Shown here piece after piece: positions 58,301 through 62,730 of a stretch of DNA of 64,000 nt (position 1 is its first letter; each line of letters starts with the position of its first letter). A model generated the notes under the pieces. That model was not told the DNA's origin. It did no database searches and saw nothing but the letters and a program-made list of their open reading frames with translations. The stretch lies in contig JBAJFG010000177.1 of assembly GCA_037903475.1 (NCBI GenBank), forward strand, positions 248,001-312,000. The letters run 5' to 3'. This stretch comes from Ancylostoma caninum (lineage: Eukaryota > Nematoda > Chromadorea > Rhabditida > Ancylostomatidae). Position numbers and translations under genes: made by a program.

Positions 58301-60179
58301 GAACTTCCGCGGAGCTTCGAGACAGATAGAATGGTCCAAGAAACTAAAACATCAAATGGCATGTTTTCGTCTAATTTTCATAGTGGTGTGTGCTTGCTTG
58401 ACTTCAGCTAGCCATAGAAGGAGCCGTGGTAGAACAAGAAAAATTTTCCGCTATTTTTCCTTCGAAATTTACTTCGGACTGCCCCAATAATTACATCTTT
58501 AATGTCGAATTTGGGGTAAAGCTCGTGTCAGATAAATGTACGCATGGAGTTATTCCCATATATACGAAAATTTGAGAGATTTTTACCAAGGCGTAATTTT
58601 CCCATGTTATCATTGAAGTTGAAACCTGATGCAGATGCGAAGCACAGTCAGGGGACAAACCTGATCGAGGCCCATCTTCAGAAAAAGAAGCCACTGGGGG
58701 TGCAATAAGTGCTTCGTAGTGGAACGATCTGTGGTGGGATTCACAATCCTACGATTTTTGGTATCGGGACGCGTGGAGGTGTTTATCACTCCATGTTTGT
58801 CGATTTTACCTTATTAGTCGAATTATGATTGATTCTATAATGCCCGAATTACGTCACTCTTGTTCGATTTCGGAACTCCCGCGGAGCTAGTGCGGAACTT
58901 CCGCGGCGCTTATTCGGAACTTCCGTCGGGTCACCAGCGGAAGTTCCGAAAGTTTGTCTGAGTAACATAAGAGCGCTGCTTTTCCAGACTAGCTCTGAGA
59001 ACTGCCTAGTGTACATTGTCCAAGCCGTCAAGATTTTGCTTCTTTTATGCAAAAATATCATTCATGACCAACCCTTACTGAAAATGGTATGTGCTAACAA
59101 TAAGTAGCACCCCCCCCCCCCAACCATACTGTTCTCTCGAGCAGCTCACTATAATGCAGCTATCGAGGGATTGGTTGAAACAGTAGAATGAGTTCAGAAA
59201 TTTTGTCGCTTCACTAATTTAGGACGAGAATCCCACTTTTTTGATCTGGAACGTTCCCATTTGAGAGGATACCTGATGCATTGTGAGAAATGAAGTTGAT
59301 ATCAATTGCGGAATTCGCCTTCAATCCCGCCAGAATAGCATATGGGGATGAAAAGGAGACCCACTACAGGGAACTCCGAATGTACGTAGACAAGGGTCGG
59401 CACCGCGGCGCGGCTGTGTTGGGCAGAGACGCAGGCGCTCAGCATGCAGAACGCCCGTGTCTCTTCCCAAGAGAGAGGCGCCGCGGTTCCGACTCTTGTC
59501 TGCGTACAAATGGAGCTTCCTGTATGTTTGTATACAGAAAATCTGCTCAAAAATCGGTCGATGCTCCTTGGAAAGAGCGCCGAGGCCGCTGGCTACAGCG
59601 TGAATGAACAAGCAAGGTGATTGGAGGGATTCAACCGAGGATTTGAAGCTGTCTCCTCAGACAAGAGATGTGGGGCCCGTACCATAATGATGATGTTATT
59701 TTCCTTCACATATGTACCTTTGTCTTTGTAGATTGGAATTAGCTCAACCTCAAGTAGTTTGAGGTTGTTCTTAATGCCTACATATCTATGAAACGGTTTG
59801 ATATGGAACTGATATTGAACACTCGAAACAGTGGACTGGGCTCTAGAGGTGCTGACATAAAAATAAGAGGCAAGGGGTTTTCTGGGATGCCAATTCCGCT
59901 AGGCGTGGTGGTGTGTTCCAAAAATCAGCGCAATATGGGGGAACTTGCAAGAATTTGGATGCCTATATATTCATGAAATGCACTGTATATGCGTTGTTAT
60001 CAGCAAGGCAGTACTTTCGAAAACAACATGAACCTATTTATTAGAAGAGGATGTATTTGTTCATGCCTATTGTTCAGCCAGGGACTCACCCCTTGCACAA
60101 GAATCATCTCCATTTCTCCATCTCGGACAGATTTAGCTATTCGGAATAACAACGCAGTGACGAATATCTTCAGCGACAT
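20870..60179 (-). CDS. Secreted histidine acid phosphatase HAP-2, 11 exons over 39.3 kb
   Basis: Exons in transcript order (minus strand): 60179-60090, 56809-56705, 56579-56487, 33595-33416, 33342-33247, 33163-33071, 24784-24670, 22371-22193, 22137-21997, 21174-21037, 20971-20870 (stop TAG 20872-20870). The total is 443 codons. Every intron position and phase matches HAP-1, including the single phase-1 junction between exons 7 and 8. The signal peptide (MSLKIFVTALLFRIAKS), RHGDRSP (residues 33-39) and HD (318-319, HDSTLFAFF) are intact, with no stop or frameshift in any exon, so the gene looks functional despite introns of 22.9 kb (3), 8.3 kb (6), 3.3 kb (1) and 2.3 kb (7). In exon 4 I count 8 differences from HAP-1 in 60 residues. 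The last exon has about 11 extra residues from a local duplication. Alternatively, distant exons could belong to separate genes, but each exon occurs once and in order. Confidence 0.85.
22561..23232 (+). mobile_element. Non-autonomous Helitron, 672 bp, in HAP-2 intron 7
   Basis: It starts tcctactatattaaaag immediately after an A (22560) and ends cggtctag immediately before a T (23233), the Helitron signature (5' TC, 3' CTRR, insertion between A and T, no target duplication). A short hairpin (acccg...cgggt) lies just inside the 3' end. The body contains about four copies of a ~115-bp unit with gttgtcatattcgtgttcag on the complementary strand, shared with the Helitrons at 45685-51356 and 54144-55355. 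No Rep/helicase is present, so it needs a partner. Confidence 0.8.
24486..24573. repeat. Near-perfect 37-bp inverted repeat (hairpin) in HAP-2 intron 7
   Basis: The arms are 24486-24522 and 24537-24573 with a 14-base loop. They pair along gcgttggcgagtt-tttgtttaaa-ttaatcagcggca with a single G/A difference. It lies about 100 bp downstream (in gene sense) of exon 7 (24784-24670). It could be a tiny MITE or a hairpin-forming RNA segment. Confidence 0.75.
24670..24784 (-). CDS. HAP-2 exon 7
   Basis: This exon reads [18 protein letters not shown] then LYHQMTAIDGLVELYRNGIF and ends in a split codon before gtgagt (24669). HAP-1 has the equivalent exon at 6277-6163 with the same phase. It is isolated, with 2.3 kb of intron on one side and 8.3 kb on the other. 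Confidence 0.87.
25313..25800 (+). pseudogene. RTE-type endonuclease domain remnant
   Basis: The plus strand reads VGSVAFIVSPSVTNRVASMG, then RFAILEF, then (after stops and shifts) RVPNDRTRNGIDFMLYERA. This matches the apurinic-like endonuclease of RTE retrotransposons (GGVGFIVSPSV; W.SP.G....EIDHIL). It is broken by several stops. It lies antisense to HAP-2 in intron 6. Confidence 0.6.
27050..27480 (+). pseudogene. RTE-type ORF, downstream remnant
   Basis: The fragment DALRRGKAEWTAFSKTDVL then KNKETPARNNSVLPHQQ resembles the RR.AGW.AF......L......RA..FN.TVLPAL block after the RTE reverse transcriptase. It has the same orientation as the endonuclease fragment at 25313-25800 and may derive from the same element with its middle lost. 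Confidence 0.45.
27905..32385. repeat. 59-bp minisatellite array, about 75 units, in HAP-2 intron 6
   Basis: The period is 59 bp, measured from spacing of gataagggtgcgccggcg (28331, 28390, 28449). A consensus unit is gcgccggcgtccaaaagtgg + ggaaacgcctggagtcggg + tccaacggtgtgataagggt. Variants include ccagcgatgtg, and cctaaagtcgggtccaatgg followed by tgatgagg. A 16-bp local duplication (gcggcgtccaaaagtg) recurs about eight times (near 28160, 29170, 29720, 30030, 30560, 30875, 31185, 31785), usually followed by the cctaa variant, showing higher-order structure. Units are very alike, implying recent amplification. There are no unique spacers, so it is not a CRISPR. Confidence 0.95.
33071..33595 (-). 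CDS. HAP-2 exons 4-6 (central island)
   Basis: Exon 4 (33595-33416) encodes IYIRSTDSNRTIVSAISN and the segment [20 protein letters not shown]. Exon 5 (33342-33247) encodes [20 protein letters not shown]. Exon 6 (33163-33071) encodes LTTNCGEKVDIDNLFSIHD and ends LLVE with donor gtgaat. The 73- and 83-bp introns match HAP-1 (70 and 91 bp). The RSTD segment lies in the substrate-binding part of the family. Confidence 0.9.
33686..33745. repeat. Solo end of the 36.6-39.4 kb Tc1 family
   Basis: The sequence tgcgtttcataactatatga then ccaccctattttttgcag matches the inner ends of the Tc1 palindrome at 38020-38060 almost exactly and then diverges. It lies about 90 bp upstream (gene sense) of HAP-2 exon 4. 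Confidence 0.6.
33880..34140. repeat. Dispersed repeat, homologous in opposite orientation to 45385-45560
   Basis: On the minus strand the blocks ctgctccgta, ttgtaaaca, gagactgctag and gggtccc occur in the same order as on the plus strand at about 45390-45475. It is diverged and contains no intact ORF. Confidence 0.4.
34430..34700. repeat. Diverged 59-61 bp satellite, short array
   Basis: About four degenerate units with gatgccaggatacgg, gggtccaccgatgga and ccgctgtggccc. The unit aligns with the 27.9-32.4 kb minisatellite over its whole length (aagtggggaaacgcc / cgggtccaacg), so the arrays are related. Confidence 0.6.
34981..35701. repeat. 254-bp direct duplication (467-bp offset)
   Basis: Segment 34981-35234 recurs at 35448-35701 almost unchanged, starting acgctgcaggcacctctaga and ending atacggg-ccaccg. 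The second copy runs straight into the satellite array at 35686. The 213 bp in between occurs once. Confidence 0.85.
35686..36290. repeat. Diverged 59-60 bp satellite array, about ten units
   Basis: The unit is cgggtccaccgatggagaaa + gggcccgcagtggccaatgg + tgtggggaacgccattgca, degenerating to the right (ccaggatacgtatcc, ccagaatatggtt). It is the same family as the young array at 27905-32385 and the fragment at 42895-43160, but with much more unit-to-unit divergence. Confidence 0.8.
36715..37275 (-). pseudogene. Tc1-type transposase remnant, left arm
   Basis: The minus strand reads RKNPTSFSRRNFGGRSFMA, SSPMDSMEFQDSLHRQGL, then (after frame changes) SPDLNSMES and CNYRQFQ-TIDELKTT-like C-terminal Tc1 DDE transposase sequence. 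It has several stops and shifts and is non-functional. It mirrors the right-arm copy. Confidence 0.75.
38740..39303 (+). pseudogene. Tc1-type transposase remnant, right arm
   Basis: The plus strand reads LRKNPTSFSRRNFGGRSFMA, then in shifted frames NAGVHASQTT, CSPDLNSMES, RRVYCNYRQFQTIDELKTT and IIDAWEDVESDFLKNLMNSM. This is the second half of a Tc1 DDE transposase. Frameshifts and stops inactivate it. Confidence 0.8.
39411..40289 (+). mobile_element. Mariner element, internally deleted, 879 bp
   Basis: Perfect inverted ends gggtggtcagaaagtcttga / tcaagactttctgaccaccc are flanked by TA. The plus strand retains mariner transposase pieces in broken frames: LYDSNIHLAMWLRRAEDPP, GMSYYKLLPQTYKFISNKYA, FRKVADAVREKRP, and the C-terminal DLPIRWDTAVTNYGYYIV. 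The N-terminal DNA-binding half is missing. It is the same family as 43661-44536 and inserted at the right edge of the Tc1 palindrome. Confidence 0.8.
40301..41125. mobile_element. Tc1-type non-autonomous element, 825 bp
   Basis: The left end gtcgcggccaaaaagatatg and right end catatctttttggctgcgac are inverted repeats with TA-rich flanks. The motif GGCCAAAAAGATAT is the classic Tc1 terminus. The internal sequence is without a recognisable transposase. Confidence 0.7.
41131..42420. other. Probable degenerate mariner-type stretch
   Basis: It begins with ttgggttggtgaaaaagttc, resembling a mariner terminus, directly after the Tc1-type element. Open frames on both strands (41236-41592, 42020-42256) are not clearly recognisable. 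I cannot place its right end. Confidence 0.3.
42430..42800. mobile_element. Second, truncated copy of the 40.3 kb Tc1-type element, inverted
   Basis: The end atcatatctttttggccgca at 42776-42795, and inward blocks such as tcatctggatagttcaat, tgacatctggcggaaaaa and ctcttcatttttctcaga, are the reverse complement of 40301-40620 in order. The other half is missing. Confidence 0.65.
42895..43160. repeat. Diverged 59-60 bp satellite, short array
   Basis: Three to four degenerate units with gggtccacgaagcgg, gagaatgggtctgccatggg, cgatagggaaaacggcagga and acgggtccaaggatggag, related to the arrays at 35686-36290 and 27905-32385. An AT-rich TTATA tract follows (43165-43240). Confidence 0.6.
43243..45000. 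mobile_element. Mariner-like element with another mariner nested in it
   Basis: The ends ttaggttggtgcaaaaa and its complement tttttgcaccaacctga are flanked by TA (43241-43242 and 45001-45002). The non-nested portion is about 0.88 kb and has no recognisable intact transposase. The internal element occupies 43661-44536. Confidence 0.75.
43661..44536 (+). mobile_element. Mariner element nested inside 43243-45000, 876 bp
   Basis: The ends gcgtggtaagaaagtcttga / tcaagactttcttaccaccc are flanked by TA (43659-43660, 44537-44538). It is colinear with the 39411-40289 element, including the C-terminal remnant region, and is equally internally deleted and frameshifted. Nesting dates it after the outer element. 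Confidence 0.8.
45898..46065. repeat. 24-bp GC-rich tandem repeat, about seven units
   Basis: The repeated cccccacgtgcccccacaga block gives an artificial frame of PHVPPQTS/PHVPPQTT octapeptides on the plus strand and glycine-rich frames on the minus strand. I treat it as a minisatellite, not a protein. Confidence 0.8.
47066..47158. repeat. Inverted repeat with ~38-bp arms
   Basis: The arm gtccaccacagggcaggtgc then gataagggtgcg (from about 47080) pairs with cgcaccttctccgcacctgc then cctgtggtgga, with only a few bases of loop near 47115. It lies inside the 45787-48632 element. Confidence 0.65.
47740..48312. repeat. Inverted repeat, ~240-bp arms
   Basis: The left arm 47740-47985 and right arm 48075-48312 are imperfect complements. 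Shared blocks include atttctacatatttat, aggctggtagcgctcattgc, gcaactttccgt and ttatcgc-ttg. It is a foldback-type structure within the TA-targeting element. Confidence 0.65.
48720..50378 (+). CDS. Penelope-like reverse transcriptase + GIY-YIG endonuclease, N-terminally truncated
   Basis: The frame is open from the element's 5' break (48720; the stop upstream at 48717 belongs to the host Helitron) to TAG 50376-50378, 552 codons. Counting from the TTG at 48783: YSLIKTHK (33-40) and FKIRPIISCVGGPSDR (54-69), motif A FDVTSLYTNV (113-122), motif B GLAMGQRLAP (177-186), motif C YIDD (211-214), then LPYLNTQIKLSKG. A cysteine cluster (CVIC..C, 408-419) precedes the GIY-YIG nuclease VVYQIQC..ALYIGETGR..RVKEH (424-452). 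The order RT then GIY-YIG defines endonuclease-bearing Penelope-like elements, which copy RNA into DNA at a nicked chromosomal target. Fingers and N-terminal regions are missing and no ATG opens the frame, so this copy is probably inactive although without stops. Confidence 0.93.
   Translation: MADTTVYRQASEKEFQAQCRRLNDVWVTVGKLAGLDERFIGRLKLENPSCPVFYSLIKTHKISVHEMSSMSPESFKIRPIISCVGGPSDRISWFLNKIVSQLLNKVPAHLSNTCEFLDCLRNAKFEQNSVIESFDVTSLYTNVQNSEALQALSEMLDKYATSINTFGLSKTRIMTLTSECLKCNIFKWSGKYYSQIRGLAMGQRLAPILAICFMSRIEQPVLARMPLMYCRYIDDCCIVTSTQSEMDECFKILNQQSQYIRLTRETPHNGWLPYLNTQIKLSKGIVKVKWYRKETSKNILIHANSAHPAAVKRAVIKNMFKTAAEVCTGEVERSESRSVASQIARSNGYSVPQRKSRTSTEIRDHSQREHELPLFLPFISDKFSAAIQQCLHRAQLQKDVMLVSIPNDNIRKQLVRNRLYDRECKTEHCVICPYGKVGDCTKVGVVYQIQCLECNALYIGETGRALNIRVKEHLASKRRRSLTSPLGKHRAEAHDGRDFCVKCNILTYETEVSARKVLEAFWIATKNPSMNNRNECLSITSDFLPYISLCEL
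50599..50636 (+). ncRNA. Hammerhead ribozyme of the Penelope-like element
   Basis: Stem I is ggcct (50599-50603) with aggcc (50632-50636). The core is ctgaaga (50604-50610, fitting CUGANGA). Stem II is gac-gatcct-gtc (50612-50623). Then gaaa (50624-50627), a minimal stem III c-g, and gtc with predicted cleavage after C50631. All invariant core positions are present. A one- or two-pair stem III is the known Penelope-type hammerhead, thought to work as a dimer. It lies about 220 bp after the ORF stop. Confidence 0.75.
51543..51852. mobile_element. GC-rich MITE, 310 bp, with palindromic tips
   Basis: The left tip ctatagtcctcgaggactgt then agcacc and the right tip ggtgctatactcctcgagga then gtatag are inverted repeats continuing inward (tgcgtcg-cgtcgc-ggcgac). 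Each tip is itself a palindrome around ctcgag. The interior repeats ggtcgccaac / ggcgatcggcggccgcc motifs. No coding capacity. Confidence 0.7.
51993..52345. mobile_element. Mariner-type MITE or remnant
   Basis: It begins ttgggttggggaataagttc then gtgcggtttttt, a mariner-like terminus. A complementary aaaaaccgcactaactttt lies at about 52316-52335. The internal sequence has no clear transposase. The right boundary is uncertain. Confidence 0.45.
52346..53086. other. Intronic stretch, nothing recognised
   Basis: This 740 bp of HAP-2 intron 3 shows no supported gene, RNA or repeat. Confidence 0.4.
54144..55355 (-). mobile_element. Non-autonomous Helitron, 1212 bp, with 118-bp tandem units
   Basis: In minus orientation it starts tctgtatatataaaagtg and ends gggtacggcagctag with an acccg..cgggt hairpin near the end. 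The uninterrupted other arm of the host foldback element reads ttcggaattacgag, so insertion was between A and T without duplication. Internal units starting gcgaaatggttgtcatattc recur at 54701, 54819, 54937 and 55055 (118 bp each, nearly identical), with older units before them. A CA-rich tract lies at 55280-55335. Confidence 0.85.
55522..55673. mobile_element. Small MITE, 152 bp
   Basis: The terminal inverted repeats are about 34 bp: tagaaaccctagcagcaacg then gttccc on the left and gggaaccgttgctgctaggg then tttcta on the right. It is inserted in the right arm of the 53-56 kb foldback element. No ORF. Confidence 0.75.
56176..56398. mobile_element. Small MITE, 223 bp, next to HAP-2 exon 3
   Basis: The inverted ends gttattcatgctcgcggcgc then gtcaaagtttacgcgcc, and ggcgcgtaaactttgaagcg then ccgcaagcatgaataac, are about 37 bp each. 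It lies about 90 bp downstream (gene sense) of exon 3 (56579-56487). No ORF. Confidence 0.75.
56487..56809 (-). CDS. HAP-2 exons 2-3 (catalytic island)
   Basis: Exon 2 (56809-56705) encodes [19 protein letters not shown] and [15 protein letters not shown], with the phosphohistidine motif RHGDRSP. Exon 3 (56579-56487) encodes IGMKQHMDLGKLLRRTYVD and FLSHRYSSKE, with donor gttcgt as in HAP-1. The intron between them is 125 bp (HAP-1: 124 bp). Confidence 0.92.
57060..57420. other. HAP-2 intron 1 segment with an open but unrecognised frame
   Basis: Minus-strand frames (57070-57276 and 57186-57410) are open but match no family I know. The arginine-rich frame looks like chance. No splice-consistent link to HAP-2 is seen. 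Confidence 0.3.
57588..57940 (-). pseudogene. Tc1-type transposase C-terminal remnant
   Basis: The minus strand reads SLIKNLWGTLAQRVYANTLQ, then VVAWDALEGISIENL, a stop, then DDMQRRISELIFNE. This matches the NPIENLWG...L...W..I......L..SM.RR end of Tc1 transposases. The same fragment occurs in the opposite orientation at 61640-61890. Only the 3' third is present. Confidence 0.7.
58095..58962. mobile_element. TA-targeting element with repeated CGGAACTTCCGCGG motifs, 868 bp
   Basis: The left end cccagacaagcttacggaac follows TA (58093-58094). The right end is the complement of ctcagacaaactttcggaac, followed by TA (58963-58964). About ten copies of cggaacttccgcggagc or its inverse cluster at 58110-58320 and 58868-58955, with a 0.5 kb unique centre. 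The terminal CTCAGACA links it to the 45787-48632 element. No transposase. Located in HAP-2 intron 1. Confidence 0.75.
59378..59512. repeat. Inverted repeat, ~65-bp arms, HAP-2 intron 1
   Basis: The left arm gtacgtagacaagggtcggc then accgcggcgc pairs with ggcgccgcggttccgactct then tgtctgcgtac. The centre is near 59445 at gcatgc. It looks like a GC-rich hairpin or MITE. Confidence 0.65.
60090..60179 (-). CDS. HAP-2 exon 1 (signal peptide)
   Basis: The exon encodes 30 residues, MSLKIFVTALLFRIAKS then VRDGEMEMILVQG, followed by donor gtgagt. The hydrophobic core gives a clear signal peptide. HAP-1 exon 1 (9002-8913) has the same length and donor context. A possible splice acceptor ctattttag lies about 45 bp upstream (gene sense) and could serve trans-splicing. 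Confidence 0.85.
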
Positions 60180-61639
60180 TCTGTTTTAGAACAGGCTGCG
60201 GAATTTTGCCACACCTCTGCAGTTGCTCTAAAATAGCAGTTTCAGCAACTTGTCCTCGAAGGAAAAGTGTACATAGAGATCAAGCCGAGAACAGTCGAGA
60301 CCCATAAGAACTTGAAAAAAAATTGAGGGGATATTTATGATTTCGGTCAAATATGGATTTCTTCCCGAGTGAACTCAAGACATAGTTGGTCGCTCCTGTA
60401 GTGAGTTTCCTTTGTAACAGCTCCACTCAGGGCACAACACGTTGTGGTCACCAGAGGTTGGGACTACTAAATAAGTCAATACGGACTCTGGGATGTGATG
60501 ATTTACTAAGTAACTACATATCAGGACTCTTCCAGAGAGAAGCTAAGTTCTATGTAGAAGAGTAATGTCACTAACTCCTACCATGTTTTAGAATGAATTT
60601 TTGCTTAGGAATGCATACGTGCGTAGTTGTGAGGACTCCCGTGCAATTTATCTCAAATCCAAGTTGAAAACCTCGAAAAACTAATCACTGCAAGGAACTG
60701 TCGGAACCCTCTAGGACTCGTTCGAACTTGTTAAAGGACTTGTTAGGACAAGAAATCTCTCACTGAAGCACGTTCTCATCCCAAACCGGGAAATTTCACA
60801 GGAAATTTTCATGGTTTGATGTTCTATCAACTCCAGAGTGTTCGCCTAGGGCGTGCCAATTTTCCCCCGATGTGACATTCTTTGTCTTTGCAAAACCTTC
60901 CTAGTTTTCGAAAAAAAAGTCAAAATGGTCAAGAAATGGTCAGAAACCCACTTTTTGACCATTCTGGCGTTTTTTTAAACGAAGCCTACTTCACAAAGGA
61001 AATTTCAACAATCGACGCCACCAACACGAAGAACAACACCTGATTATCACTAGAGCTTGCCAGAGTAGTAGGCAAGGGTGAAGTGGTTTACAGCCCGTCC
61101 AATTTATATTAGATGCTTGTGTTCGACAAGTACGAGTCTATTTCATGAAGGACAGACGAAGTGGCACCTGGACACTTCTCAAACGTAGGTTAGAAGCACA
61201 CGTTCGCGGCTTTGACTCTGCTCTGCGGGATTTTTGTTCGGAGTAAGCTAGTCGTGTTGGGCGCCTCTCGGGGGGAATCTTTGAGAAGTCGGCGAAATTA
61301 AGGAATATGGCTACCAATGGACAAATCACATCTATTTTGAACCACAGAATCAACCTGTCGATCGCATCACATCGTCCCGAACGCCAGAACTAAGTTCCTG
61401 CAAACATGCTAGATGCCTACTAAGTCCTGCTTGGCAAGGACCACCAAATGCTGTGCTCTGGCCCCACTGAATCCAGGCACTTATTATTTATTCATTTACT
61501 GAATAGACAAAGGCACAGCGTTTGTGAAGGGCAGTGATAAAAGCGCTGGGGAAAGCTAAAAGGTAACAGGCAAACAACTAGAACAGAAGTAGAGAGAGAG
61601 GGCAAAGACAGAAATGGGTCGTAAGCAATAGCGTCGGAT
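60180..61639. other. Upstream of HAP-2, nothing recognised
   Basis: The HAP-2 promoter should lie here. I see no repeat or ORF of known type, and no confident promoter motif. Confidence 0.4.
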
Positions 61640-61890
61640 TCACATTATATTCACGGGAAAGCCCAAATCTCAGTCTGATTAAGAACCTATGGCGGACACT
61701 CGCGTGACGTGTGTGCGCCAATACGCTGCAGTAAATCTCATCTAGGACTTGGAGGCCGTTGTAGTTGCTGCGTGGGATGCACGGGAGGGTATTAGCATCG
61801 AAAACCTTTGAGATGATATGCAAAGAAGAATTTCTCGGCTGATATTCAATGAATAATTTCCTACAAACTAGTGGAACGCATTTATTGCAG
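61640..61890 (+). pseudogene. Tc1-type transposase C-terminal remnant, opposite orientation
   Basis: The plus strand reads DLEAVVVAAWDAREGISIEN, a stop, then DDMQRRISRLIFNE and FPTN-WNAF. It is the same fragment as 57588-57940 in the opposite direction, with similar boundaries and independent stops. Confidence 0.65.
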
Positions 61891-62504
61891 GAAAAGGATG
61901 ATAGCGTCCCAATCAGCGTATGTAGACGAGTTTCTCAGCAAAACGTCATTCATTCTACTGTCATTACTAGCATTTACTATAGCTGACTGAACTAGTTGAT
62001 TGGACAAGACATGCATGTTTTGCCTGCAAACCGCCTTTAATTCAGCAAGGAGGGTAGGTTGAAACCTTTCAAGCAACGTTCATGAATCCCGCTGCAGGAC
62101 AATGCGAACTAAACAAACTGATCACAGTATGTGACGTACAATCAAATTTCAAATCTGAAACTAATTTTCATCCGTCGAAAACAACGATAGTCGAGGGCTA
62201 AACGGCTGGCTGTTCCAATGTACTGCTTCAGAGCATAAAGTCCCTCCGGGGTTCTGAGCTTGAACCCCGCCCTCGCCCCCATTTTAGGGCGACACGCCTT
62301 CATGACAGGCCGGTCCTCCAAGACCCCGCCCCACATATCACGATCAATGATGAATAGTTTTGAGAAAAAGGCTACTTCTTACGTAGAAATTGAAGATCAC
62401 TCGTGAGGCCCCGTAAGTGTAGGGTGCAGCGAGGGTCCTCGCTGCTTCACAAATGCCGGCTTCCGGAGCGGGACAAGCAGTCCGTTAGGGATCAAAGCGT
62501 AGCC

Positions 62505-62730
62505 AAGATGCGCATCGCAACTTTGGACGTTAACACATCGATAGTTCACTAATATAAAAAGGCAGCAGCACTCGAACTTCGTCAAATTGACCTGTATTTT
62601 GTGTAAGAAACATGATGTTCCGCTGACAACTGAAAAGATATAGGTCACTTCTTCAACGTAGTCTACAATGGCAGTTCAAAGACGTGAAGCGGTGTCGATG
62701 TAAAGTTTGCGGGGCTCGATAGCCGTGGTA
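62505..62730 (+). pseudogene. RTE-type ORF N-terminus (endonuclease start) remnant
   Basis: The plus strand reads KMRIATLDVNTSIVH, then AAALELRQIDLYFV, a stop, then DIGHFFNVVYNGSSKT and SGVDVKF. This matches the start of RTE endonucleases (MRIATLNVGTL...RR.D..C.QET...G.....YNG). Upstream, GC-rich sequence (62250-62330) resembles the RTE leader. It has several stops. Confidence 0.6.
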
